DNA of 64,000 nt, taken from Billgrantia desiderata (lineage in GTDB: Bacteria > Pseudomonadota > Gammaproteobacteria > Pseudomonadales > Halomonadaceae). Shown one piece after another: positions 56,761 through 64,000 of this stretch. Numbering within the stretch: position 1 is the stretch's first letter; each line of letters starts with the position of its first letter. The stretch is from assembly GCA_011742915.1 (NCBI GenBank), contig JAAQTN010000006.1, forward strand, positions 1 to 64,000, read 5' to 3'. Position numbers and translations under genes: made by a program. The notes beneath the pieces are model-generated. The model was not told the DNA's origin. It made no database searches and was given only the letters and a program-made list of their open reading frames with translations.

Positions 56761-58728
56761 ATGCGAAACCTGCTGCAATCCCTGTTCCGCCTGCCGCGGC
56801 GTCAGAAGCGCACCATCCAGTTGATGGTGGACTGCGTACTGATCGCGGCGAGCTTTCTGCTGGCCATGCTGCTGCGCCTGGAGAGCTGGACGCCTCTCTC
56901 CGAAGCGAGCACCTGGCTGGCGCTGTTGGTGCTGATTCCGCTGAGCCTGGCGATCTACGTCCGGCTGGGCTTCTACCGCGCGGTGATTCGCTACCTCGGC
57001 CCCAAGGCGATTCGTGCGGTGGTGGTCGGGGTGGTGGTCTCGGCGCTGTCGCTGCCGCTGGTCAGCTACCTGTTCGCACTGGGCATACCGCGCAGCGTGC
57101 CGTTCATCTACGCCATGCTGGCGCTGCTCACCATCGGCGGGGTGCGTTTCGGCCTGCGTGCCATCTACCTGCGCAGCCAGATTCGCCACAAGCCGCGGGT
57201 GGTGATCTACGGCGCCGGCTCGGCCGGGCGCCAGCTGGCGGCCTCGCTCACCCACGGCCAGGAGTACCTGCCGATCGCCTTCGTCGACGATGCGCTGAGC
57301 CTGCAGAACACCTACATCGAAGGGCTCAAGGTCTATCCGCCGCGCCAGCTCGGCTACCTGGCCGACACCTACGGCGCCGAGCGCGTGCTGCTCGCCGTGC
57401 CCAGCGCCAGCCGGGCGCGCCGCCGCGAGATCCTGGCCGAACTCGAACCCCAGGGCTTTCCGGTGCAGACGATTCCCGGCGTGGTCGACATGGTCACGGG
57501 ACGCGCGCGCATCAGCGAAGTGCGCGACGTGGCGGTGGAGGACCTGCTGGGGCGCGACCCGGTACCGCCCAATCCCACCCTGATGGACGCCAACATTCGC
57601 GGCAAGGTGGTGCTGGTGACCGGTGCGGGGGGCTCCATCGGCTCCGAGCTGTGTCGTCAGATCCTGCGTCACGGCCCGGGACGCCTGCTGCTGCTCGACA
57701 TTTCCGAGTTCGCGCTCTATCGCATCGAGCAGGATCTGCTTCGAATCGCGGCGGAAGAGGGGCTCGAGGTGCGCGTCGAAGCCCTGATGGGCTCGGTGCA
57801 GCACCGTCAGCGCCTGACCACCGTGATGAAGGCCTACGGGGTGCAGACGGTCTATCACGCGGCGGCCTACAAGCACGTGCCGATGGTGGAGCACAACGTG
57901 GTCGAGGGGGTGCAGAACAACGTCTTCGGCACCCTCTCGGCGGCGCGCTCGGCGATCGATGCCGGCGTCGAGACCTTCGTGCTGGTTTCCACCGACAAGG
58001 CGGTGCGGCCGACCAACGTGATGGGCACCACCAAGCGCCTGGCCGAGCTGGTCTGCCAGGCCTTCGCCCGGCAGCAGAGCGCCACTCGCTTCTGCATGGT
58101 GCGCTTCGGCAACGTGCTGGGCTCCAGCGGCTCGGTGGTGCCGCTGTTTCGCCAGCAGATCCAGGCCGGCGGGCCGATCACCGTGACCCATCCGGACATC
58201 ACGCGTTTCTTCATGACCATCCCCGAAGCGGCTCAGCTGGTCATCCAGGCCGGCGCCATGGCCCGTGGCGGCGATGTGTTCGTGCTCGACATGGGCGAGC
58301 CGGTACGCATCGCCGACCTGGCGCGGCAGATGGTCCGCCTGTCGGGGCTCAAGGTACGTGACGAACGCAATCCCGACGGCGACATCGCCATCGCCTACAG
58401 CGGACTGCGCCCGGGAGAGAAGCTCTACGAGGAGCTGCTGGTGGGCGACGACGTCGCCGCCACCTCGCATCCGCGCATCATGACCGCTCAGGAAGTGTTC
58501 TGGGAGTGGCCGCGCCTCGAGAATTTCCTCGACCGGCTGTTCGAGGCATGCCGCAACTTCCATCACGACGGCATTCGTCGGCTGCTGCTCGAAGCGCCCA
58601 CGGCCTACCGTCCGGAGGGTGGCATCGTCGACCTGGTGTGGCTGGAGAAGCGTCGCCGCGAGGCGCTGGAGCCGGTCTCGAGTGCGGCGGTGACGCCGCT
58701 GCGCCCGGTGCTCGAGCGTCACAAATAG
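56761..58728 (+). CDS. wbpM: UDP-GlcNAc 4,6-dehydratase, WbpM/PglF family
   Basis: Membrane-bound dehydratase opening the diNAcBac pathway (also used for other 6-deoxy amino sugars). 655 aa: four transmembrane helices (about 18-125), a first Rossmann domain (VVIYGAGSAGRQLA near residue 147), and the catalytic short-chain dehydrogenase domain with VTGAGGSIGSELCRQ near residue 285 and STDKAVRPTNVMGTTKRLAEL near residue 410, holding the Met and Lys of the SMK-type triad. A PglF function is inferred from adjacent pglE, pglD and pglC. Confidence 0.93.
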   Translation: MRNLLQSLFRLPRRQKRTIQLMVDCVLIAASFLLAMLLRLESWTPLSEASTWLALLVLIPLSLAIYVRLGFYRAVIRYLGPKAIRAVVVGVVVSALSLPLVSYLFALGIPRSVPFIYAMLALLTIGGVRFGLRAIYLRSQIRHKPRVVIYGAGSAGRQLAASLTHGQEYLPIAFVDDALSLQNTYIEGLKVYPPRQLGYLADTYGAERVLLAVPSASRARRREILAELEPQGFPVQTIPGVVDMVTGRARISEVRDVAVEDLLGRDPVPPNPTLMDANIRGKVVLVTGAGGSIGSELCRQILRHGPGRLLLLDISEFALYRIEQDLLRIAAEEGLEVRVEALMGSVQHRQRLTTVMKAYGVQTVYHAAAYKHVPMVEHNVVEGVQNNVFGTLSAARSAIDAGVETFVLVSTDKAVRPTNVMGTTKRLAELVCQAFARQQSATRFCMVRFGNVLGSSGSVVPLFRQQIQAGGPITVTHPDITRFFMTIPEAAQLVIQAGAMARGGDVFVLDMGEPVRIADLARQMVRLSGLKVRDERNPDGDIAIAYSGLRPGEKLYEELLVGDDVAATSHPRIMTAQEVFWEWPRLENFLDRLFEACRNFHHDGIRRLLLEAPTAYRPEGGIVDLVWLEKRRREALEPVSSAAVTPLRPVLERHK

Positions 58729-58801
58729 ACGTTGCCTGCGTCCGTCGGACCGGGACGTCCGGCGGCTGGCCTTCATCGCAGCCGCTGCATCGCAGCGCTA
58801 A

Positions 58802-58943
58802 GGAAACACTGCACAAATGCCTGCGCGAGCGAATCACTGCGTTGCGCGGTGCTCAGAATCCTCACATATACCCCATATGCTCCGGTTCTTGTGCTCCGTG
58901 CGCCTTGTGCTTCATCTCGCTCGTCGATTTGTTCAGCGCTTCC
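58802..58943. mobile_element. MITE-like element, copy B (142 bp)
   Basis: Same 142-bp element as 22189-22330 with five transitions. It is flanked by a perfect 4-bp duplication CTAA (58798-58801 and 58944-58947), supporting transposition into this gap between wbpM and glmS. The terminal inverted repeats are the same as in copy A. The CTAA duplication fits the YTAR targets of IS5-type elements; that relationship is inferred. Confidence 0.8.
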
Positions 58944-59009
58944 CTAAGTCAATTAGCCCTGGTCAGTGCCCGCGATTGCTGGGCGGGGCGCCTTCATGGA
59001 GAAGAGAAC

Positions 59010-60860
59010 ATGTGTGGCATCGTAGCTGCCGTGGGTTCGGACAACGTCCTGCCCATACTGATGGAAGGACTCAAGCGCCTCGAATATCGAGGTTACGATT
59101 CGGCCGGCGTGGCCCTGGTGGAAGCGCCCGGAAAGCTGGGCCGAGCCCGTGAGGTGGGCAAGGTAGCGGCCCTGGAGCGGCTGCTCGCGACCTCGCCGCT
59201 GACCGGCATCGCCGGCGTGGCCCACACCCGCTGGGCGACCCATGGCGAGCCGAGTCAGGACAACGCACACCCTCATGTCTCGGGGCGTGTCGCCGTGGTG
59301 CACAACGGCATCATCGAGAATCATCAGACGCTCAAGGCCGAGCTGATGGCCGACGGCTACGTCTTCACTTCCGCCACCGATACCGAGGTGGTGGCGCACC
59401 TGGTCGAGCGCGAGCTGAAGGCCCGGGGAGAGCTGCTGGCCGCGGTCGATGCGGTGGTCGCCCGCCTCGAAGGTGCTTACGCGCTGGGCGTGATCGATGC
59501 CGACAGGCCCGACCGCGTCGTCGGCGCGCGGCATGGCAGCCCCCTGGTGGTCGGCATCGCCGAGCAGGGCTGCTACCTGGGCTCCGACCCTCTGGCGCTG
59601 CTCACGGTGACCGATCGCTTCATCTACCTGGAGGATGGCGACTTGGTGGAGGTCACCCGCGCCGGCTGCGTCGTGCACGAGCTCGACGCAGCCGGCCGGC
59701 GCCAGCCGGTAGTGCGGGAAGTGCTGCGCTACGAACACGACGACATGGTGGCAGGCAAGGGCGAGTTCGAGCACTACATGCTCAAGGAGATTCATGAGCA
59801 GCCGGTGGCCGTGGCCAACGCGCTGGAAGGGCGGCTGGGCAGCGACCGGGTGCTGGTGGAAGCCTTCGGGCCCCGCGCGCGTGCGCTGCTGGGCGAAGCC
59901 CGCCAGATCCACCTGGTGGCCTGCGGCACCAGCTACCATGCCGCCATGGTGGCGCGCTACTGGATCGAATCCCTGGCCGGGGTTCCCTGTCAGGTGGAGA
60001 TCGCCTCGGAGTATCGCTATCGCGACGTGGCGACTCCCCCCGGGACCCTGCTGCTGACGCTCTCCCAGTCGGGCGAGACCGCCGATACCCTGGCCGCGCT
60101 GCGCCATGCGCGCAAGCAGCGCCCGGATCGCTACATCGGGGCACTGTCGATCTGCAACGTCCCGGGCAGCTCGCTGGTGCGCGAGTCCGACCTCAGCCTG
60201 ATGACCCATGCCGGACCCGAGATCGGCGTGGCATCGACCAAGGCCTTCACCACCCAGCTGACGGCGTTGATGCTGGTGGCGCTGGGCTTGCGCCAGCTGC
60301 GCGGCGGCGATGAGGAGCTGACCGCGAGAGTCGTTCATCACCTGCGCTATCTGCCCACGCTGCTCGGCGATACGCTCAAGCTCGAGGGCGAGATCGCCAG
60401 CCTGGCCAAGCGCTTCTGCGACTACCGCCATACCCTGTTCCTCGGGCGTGGCGCGCAGATGCCCATCGCCATGGAGGGGGCACTGAAGCTCAAGGAGATC
60501 TCCTACATCCACGCCGAGGCCTATGCGGCGGGGGAGCTGAAGCACGGTCCGCTGGCGTTGATCGATGCCAGCATGCCGGTGGTGGCGCTGGCGCCCAAGG
60601 ACGAGCTGCTCGAGAAGCTCAAGTCCAACCTGGCGGAGGTGCGCGCCCGCGGCGGCCAACTGCTGGTGTTTGCCGATCCGGAAAGCGGCTTGGAGCAGGG
60701 CGATGGCATGACGGTGGTGAAGGTACCCGGCTGCTGTCGTTTCCTGGCCCCGATCGCCTATACCGTGCCGCTGCAGCTTCTGGCCTATCATGTAGCGGTG
60801 GCGCGTGGTACCGACGTGGACCAACCCCGTAACCTGGCGAAATCCGTTACCGTGGAGTAA
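59010..60860 (+). CDS. glmS: Glucosamine-6-phosphate synthase (isomerizing, glutamine-dependent)
   Basis: Makes GlcN-6-P from fructose-6-P and glutamine, the entry to UDP-GlcNAc, which feeds both amino-sugar pathways in this locus. 616 aa, full length: Cys2 nucleophile in MCGIVAAVG, HTRWATHGEPSQDNAHPH near residue 73, and two SIS domains with CGTSYHAAMVARYW near residue 310, LSQSGETADTLAALR near residue 354 and EISYIHAEAYAAGELKHGPLALID near residue 494. ATG 59010 after GGAGAAGAG is fixed by Cys2. The open frame upstream runs through the MITE copy and is not used. No self-cleaving leader is recognised. Confidence 0.98.
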   Translation: MCGIVAAVGSDNVLPILMEGLKRLEYRGYDSAGVALVEAPGKLGRAREVGKVAALERLLATSPLTGIAGVAHTRWATHGEPSQDNAHPHVSGRVAVVHNGIIENHQTLKAELMADGYVFTSATDTEVVAHLVERELKARGELLAAVDAVVARLEGAYALGVIDADRPDRVVGARHGSPLVVGIAEQGCYLGSDPLALLTVTDRFIYLEDGDLVEVTRAGCVVHELDAAGRRQPVVREVLRYEHDDMVAGKGEFEHYMLKEIHEQPVAVANALEGRLGSDRVLVEAFGPRARALLGEARQIHLVACGTSYHAAMVARYWIESLAGVPCQVEIASEYRYRDVATPPGTLLLTLSQSGETADTLAALRHARKQRPDRYIGALSICNVPGSSLVRESDLSLMTHAGPEIGVASTKAFTTQLTALMLVALGLRQLRGGDEELTARVVHHLRYLPTLLGDTLKLEGEIASLAKRFCDYRHTLFLGRGAQMPIAMEGALKLKEISYIHAEAYAAGELKHGPLALIDASMPVVALAPKDELLEKLKSNLAEVRARGGQLLVFADPESGLEQGDGMTVVKVPGCCRFLAPIAYTVPLQLLAYHVAVARGTDVDQPRNLAKSVTVE

Positions 60861-60872
60861 GCGATGCCAAGG

Positions 60873-60932
60873 GGCGCCACTCTCTATTCAACGAGGTGAC
60901 GTATTCTATGAGGTGACGTGGTGAGTGGCGCC
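60873..60932. repeat. Inverted repeat and direct repeats between glmS and the ligase gene
   Basis: GGCGCCACTC (60873-60882) and GAGTGGCGCC (60923-60932) form a perfect 10-bp inverted repeat with a 40-nt interior. Inside, GAGGTGACGT occurs twice (60893-60902 and 60910-60919), 17 bp apart. It may be a structured terminator or an operator; no T tract follows. Confidence 0.5.
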
Positions 60933-60998
60933 GGGTAAGCCAGGAGGGCGTAACCCCGGCGTCGCTGACGGCAGTGCATCCACGGACGAGATTTTGCC

Positions 60999-62273
60999 AT
61001 GATCGAAAACGACTCCTGTCGACCGCTGTCCGGTTCCTTGCCGCGACAGACGAAAATGCAATGCCAGGCCTGGCTTGGAGCCGCAGCCATGCTGCTGCTG
61101 GGGGCCGGGCTGCTGGTGCTGCCCTGGGTGACCCTGATCGGCGTGCCGCTGCTGTTGCTGGCAGCGGCCTGGCTGGCAAGCGAAAGCCAGGTCGAAGCCT
61201 TCCCGCAACGGGAGGATCTGCTGCTGGTCTTGGCGCTGAGCGCTCAGGGGCTGGTCTGGATCGGCATGCTGCTGGTGCATGGCGAGGGCGGCGAGGGGCT
61301 GGCCGATGCCTGGCCCTTTGCGCTTGGCCTGATCGCGCTGGTGGCCTTCGCCCGGGTGCGGGTGGCGGCCACCTGGCTGTGGGGCGGCCTGGCGCTGGGC
61401 AGTCTGGCGGCCGGCAGCTGGGCGATGTGGCAGCGTATCATCGAGCGCACCCACCGGGCCGACGGGCATGAGCCGTTGCATGCCATTCTGTTCGGCAACC
61501 TGGGCTTGTTGATGGGGCTGCTGTGTCTGGCAGGGCTGAGCTGGTCGTTTGCCCGCCGCGAGCGTTGGCCCTGGTCTTTGCTGCTGATCGCCGGCGGCCT
61601 GGCGGGGTTGATCACCTCGGCCCTGTCCGGTTCCCGTGGCGGTTGGATCGGCCTGCCGTTGGCCATCTGGGTGCTCTACCGTGGGCATGGCCGGCGCCTG
61701 CCGCTGAGCTGGCGCATGACGCTGATGGCGGCGCTGGTGACCCTGCTGGGCAGCCTCTACGTGATGCCGCAGACCGGTGTCGCCAAGCGGGTCGACAATG
61801 CCGTCACCAGCCTGCGCCACTATGTGGCGGGCGATGACGACATGAATTCGGTCAGCGCCCGGTTGGAAATGTGGCGGGGGTCGTCGCAGTTGATTCTCGA
61901 GCGGCCACTGCTGGGCTGGGGTGCCAGCGGCTACCAGGCCGCCATGCGTGAGCGGGGCGCCGAAGGGGAGCAGCATCCCTCGCTGGCGCGCCACTGGCAC
62001 GCCCACAACGAGGTGCTGGATGCCTGGGTCAAGCGCGGCGTGCCCGGACTCCTGGCCCTGCTGGGCCTCTACTTCACTCCCCTGTGGCTGTTCGCTCGCG
62101 GGGTGGGGGCCGGCTCGGGGGAACGCCGCGCCCTGGCCGTGGCGGGCACGCTGGTGCCGGTGGCCTTCATCGACTTCGGCCTGACCTACTGCTTTCTGGC
62201 GTATCCCGCCGGTAGCCTGATCTACGCGCTGTTGATTGCAACGCTGTGGGGGCTCTACCGACAGGCGCGCTGA
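60999..62273 (+). CDS. O-antigen ligase-like (Wzy_C/WaaL family) membrane protein
   Basis: A 424-aa integral membrane protein with about ten predicted helices. The Wzy_C signature LSGSRGGWIGLPLAIWVLY near residue 208 and the periplasmic loop RLEMWRGSSQLILERPLLGWGASGYQ followed by HWHAHNEVLDAWVKRGVPGLLALLGLY are typical of O-antigen ligases, including the essential His region. A ligase joining the polymer to lipid A core is the likelier role, since a separate polymerase is present; a second polymerase is possible. ATG 61056 is an alternative start. It converges with and overlaps the alkB-like gene by 19 nt. Confidence 0.8.
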   Translation: MIENDSCRPLSGSLPRQTKMQCQAWLGAAAMLLLGAGLLVLPWVTLIGVPLLLLAAAWLASESQVEAFPQREDLLLVLALSAQGLVWIGMLLVHGEGGEGLADAWPFALGLIALVAFARVRVAATWLWGGLALGSLAAGSWAMWQRIIERTHRADGHEPLHAILFGNLGLLMGLLCLAGLSWSFARRERWPWSLLLIAGGLAGLITSALSGSRGGWIGLPLAIWVLYRGHGRRLPLSWRMTLMAALVTLLGSLYVMPQTGVAKRVDNAVTSLRHYVAGDDDMNSVSARLEMWRGSSQLILERPLLGWGASGYQAAMRERGAEGEQHPSLARHWHAHNEVLDAWVKRGVPGLLALLGLYFTPLWLFARGVGAGSGERRALAVAGTLVPVAFIDFGLTYCFLAYPAGSLIYALLIATLWGLYRQAR

Positions 62274-62896
62274 TCGTCGGCTGAAGAATCTCCGCCCGGC
62301 ACCAGGACCTGGCGGAAGGTCAGGCTGATGCGCAGGCCGGGTATGCGCCGGGGCAGCAGCGCATGCTGCAGCTGGGCCTGACAGCCGGGGCCCATGACCA
62401 GCAGGCTGTCGTGGGGCAGCCAGACGTTGAAGGGCTTGGCGTCACCGCGTTTCCAGCGGAAGCGCAGCGGCCTCTCGGCGCCCAGCGAGAGGGCGGCAAT
62501 GACGGGGTCGCGTCCCAGCTCCGGCTCGTCGTCGCTGTGCCAGCCCATGCGCTCGTTACCGTCCTCGTAGCGGTTCAACAGCACGCTGTTGAAGCGTGCC
62601 CGCAATCCCAGCTCCTCCAGCAGAGAGACGACCCTGTTGCGCAGCGCCGCAACCGTGGGGTGCCAGGGCTCGGGCTGGAAATCTCGCCCGGAATAGCGGT
62701 AGTGGGCTTCGTCATCGCCCATCCATACCTGAGTGCGCGGTATCGGGTGCTCGCGACCGTACAGTTTCAGGGCAGGGCGCTGCCAGGCCAGCTCGGCGTT
62801 CAATGTCGCGAGCGCCCGGTCGGCTTCGGATTCGCCGAGCACACCCTGGCAACGGTACAAGGCGGGTGATGCCGTGAGCCGTTGCCATTCCGCCAT
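62255..62896 (-). CDS. AlkB-like 2-oxoglutarate/Fe(II) dioxygenase
   Basis: A 213-aa oxidative DNA or RNA demethylase-like enzyme. The iron-binding His and Asp lie in MGWHSDDEPELG near residue 130, a second His is in PHDSLLVMGPGCQAQLQH near residue 180, and the 2-oxoglutarate arginines are in RISLTFR near residue 196. NSVLLNRYEDGNERM before it and PRTQVWMGDDEAHYRYSG are also typical of the AlkB family. ATG 62896 is chosen since AGGAGAG is 6 nt upstream; ATG 62902 is too close to that site. Confidence 0.9.
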   Translation of the reverse strand: MAEWQRLTASPALYRCQGVLGESEADRALATLNAELAWQRPALKLYGREHPIPRTQVWMGDDEAHYRYSGRDFQPEPWHPTVAALRNRVVSLLEELGLRARFNSVLLNRYEDGNERMGWHSDDEPELGRDPVIAALSLGAERPLRFRWKRGDAKPFNVWLPHDSLLVMGPGCQAQLQHALLPRRIPGLRISLTFRQVLVPGGDSSADDQRACR

Positions 62897-62907
62897 CGCC
62901 ATCTCTC

Positions 62908-63891
62908 CTAGCGCAGTACCCGCCGGGGGTCGATGGGCTTGCCGCCGAGGCGCATGTCGAACAGCAGGTCGAAACGCTCCGTGGCATTGCTGAAGCCGAC
63001 ATCGCACAGCGGGGTTCCCCGCGTGACGCGAGCGCCGTCCGTCACCAGCACGTTGTCGCACAGCGCGTAGACGCTCTGCAGATTGTCGGCGTGGTGCACG
63101 ATCACCACACGTCCGAGCTGGCGCATGCTGCCGGCGAAGCGCACGTCGCCGTCCGCCACCGCCTTGGCCTGCGCGCCGCGGTTGGTGGCCAACAGCATCG
63201 GCTGCAGGGTGCCGTGATTGTCGGCGCCGTAGGAGCGCACGATGCGATAGTCATCCAGCGGCCAGGGCCAGTTGCGTGCCGAAGAGGGAATGTTGCCGGT
63301 AGCGGGTGGCGGCGGTGTGGAAGTCCCCGCCGGGGCGCTGGCGCTGCTCGCACGGCTGGCCGCCGCAGCCGACGAGCTCGGCGCACCCGATGAGCTCGCC
63401 GTAGCCGCGGCGCCGCCGCGCAGGGGCACCTGAATGATCTGGCCTACCCGCAGCCGCGTCGGTTCCACCCCCGGGTTGGCGGCCTGGATGCGCGCCGGCG
63501 TGGTGCCGAAGCGTCGGGCTACGGCCGAATAGGTGTCGCCGGGACGAATCTGATAGCGGTAGGGGCCGCCCGAGGGCGCGCGCTCCTGCTGGGTGGGAAT
63601 CAGCAGGCGCTGACCGACCGCCAGGCGGTTGGGATTGACGTCGGGATTGAAGCGTTGCAAGCGGGCCAACGGCACGTCGGCGCGTGCCGCAATGCTGCCC
63701 AGGGTATCGCCGCGCTGAACCACGACCCAACCGCCAGAGATGCCTGGAGCGTCGCTGCGTTGAGGGTCGCTGCTGCGCTGAACGCTACCGCTGGGCGAGG
63801 CGCAGCCGGTCAGGAGCAATGACAGAGTGCAAAGCAGTGTCAGCGCGAGTCGAGCGCCTGGTCTTTTTCCTGCCACAGGGCGTTCAGCCAT
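62908..63891 (-). CDS. LysM and degenerate LytM/M23 lipoprotein (NlpD-like)
   Basis: A 327-aa envelope lipoprotein: lipobox LTGC (Cys near residue 30), two LysM domains (about 54-98 and 111-156, each with GDT near its start), a Ser/Ala/Pro-rich linker, and a C-terminal M23 domain. Zinc-site residues are lost: YALC replaces the usual YAH, and FDLLFDMRLGG replaces LHFE. Catalytically dead LytM proteins such as NlpD and EnvC activate amidases at the septum; a similar role is inferred. It is followed by the alkB-like gene and overlaps the acyltransferase gene upstream by 52 nt. Confidence 0.87.
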   Translation of the reverse strand: MAERPVAGKRPGARLALTLLCTLSLLLTGCASPSGSVQRSSDPQRSDAPGISGGWVVVQRGDTLGSIAARADVPLARLQRFNPDVNPNRLAVGQRLLIPTQQERAPSGGPYRYQIRPGDTYSAVARRFGTTPARIQAANPGVEPTRLRVGQIIQVPLRGGAAATASSSGAPSSSAAAASRASSASAPAGTSTPPPPATGNIPSSARNWPWPLDDYRIVRSYGADNHGTLQPMLLATNRGAQAKAVADGDVRFAGSMRQLGRVVIVHHADNLQSVYALCDNVLVTDGARVTRGTPLCDVGFSNATERFDLLFDMRLGGKPIDPRRVLR

Positions 63892-64000
63892 GTATGGAAG
63901 CGTTCCTTGTAGTGCGGGTCGTCATGGTAACGGCTGTCGAGCATCCATTCGGGGACGTCGAGACGTCGGGCATCGAGCGTAATCCGGCCTTCGCGGCCGC
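63840..64000 (-). CDS. 3' end of an acyltransferase gene (YihG/PlsC-like), partial
   Basis: The frame enters from the right edge and ends at TGA 63842-63840, giving the last 52 residues: GREGRITLDARRLDVPEWML, then SRYHDDPHYKERFHTWLNALW and QEKDQALDSR. The pattern of RFHTWLNALWQEKD at the extreme C-terminus matches 1-acyl-glycerol-3-phosphate acyltransferases of the YihG type. The catalytic HX4D motif would lie outside the window. It overlaps the LysM lipoprotein start by 52 nt. Confidence 0.6.
   Translation of the reverse strand, partial: GREGRITLDARRLDVPEWMLDSRYHDDPHYKERFHTWLNALWQEKDQALDSR

Noticed and set aside
56746..58776. 676-codon minus-strand frame antisense to wbpM
   Set aside because: Same artefact; the plus-strand dehydratase motifs are unambiguous.
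58944..59009. glmS ribozyme
   Set aside because: The leader left between the MITE copy and glmS is too short, and the ribozyme belongs to Gram-positive bacteria.

Overview
The window is 64 kb of GC-rich gammaproteobacterial chromosome. The gene content points to a halomonad (Halomonas or a close relative): a BCCT compatible-solute transporter, a Pseudomonas-like aa3 cytochrome oxidase operon with DUF2970 and DUF2909 genes, the thrS-infC-rpmI-rplT-pheST-ihfA order, and a group 4 capsule-like locus. The genus is inferred from gene content and style, not from a marker gene.

Layout. (1) 1-2.5 kb: tRNA-Pro(GGG) on the minus strand, with 11-bp tandem repeats beyond its 3' end, then a BCCT transporter and a small conserved gene. 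(2) 2.8-11 kb: the aa3-type cytochrome c oxidase operon (DUF2970, coxB, coxA, ctaG, coxC, then SURF1, ctaA and ctaB), covering structural subunits, copper insertion and heme A synthesis. (3) 11-13.4 kb: cysQ, a DUF2489 gene and an OmpA-family lipoprotein. (4) 13.7-20.9 kb: translation cluster thrS, infC, rpmI, rplT, pheS, pheT, ihfA. It has visible RNA control elements: a hairpin before thrS that copies the tRNA-Thr(GGU) anticodon loop, an AUC start for infC, a hairpin before rpmI and a strong terminator or attenuator before pheS. (5) 21-24.9 kb: a DUF2788 gene, mioC-like flavodoxin, a membrane protein, ppnN and a LysR regulator. (6) 24.9-31.4 kb: glycine catabolism, with gcvH-gcvP on the minus strand diverging from an AGCS transporter and gcvT on the plus strand. 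The shared spacer carries a candidate sigma-54 promoter and operator-like repeats.

(7) 31.5-62.3 kb: a large surface-polysaccharide locus. yjbEFGH (equivalent to gfcABCD) diverges from wza-wzb-wzc (equivalent to gfcE-etp-etk) across an AT-rich spacer holding an exact RfaH ops element. After wzc come wbpA, wbpB and an in-frame wbpD-wbpE fusion for a UDP-2,3-diacetamido-uronic acid. Then come a flippase, an unusual amidotransferase/GNAT/FemAB-like/deacetylase-like cassette, a Wzy polymerase and two glycosyltransferases. pglC, pglD, pglE and a wbpM/pglF homologue follow, predicting N,N'-diacetylbacillosamine-1-phosphate as the lipid-linked initiating sugar. glmS (amino-sugar supply) and an O-antigen ligase-like protein end the locus. 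(8) 62.2-64 kb, minus strand: an AlkB-like dioxygenase, a LysM/degenerate LytM lipoprotein and the 3' end of an acyltransferase gene.

Two 142-bp near-identical copies of a MITE-like element (22189-22330 and 58802-58943) sit beside gene ends. The best candidates for new biology are the thrS anticodon mimic, the wbpD-wbpE fusion with an 18-bp duplication at its junction, the RfaH-linked divergent capsule machinery, and the sugar-decoration cassette whose AsnB-like protein lacks the glutaminase cysteine.
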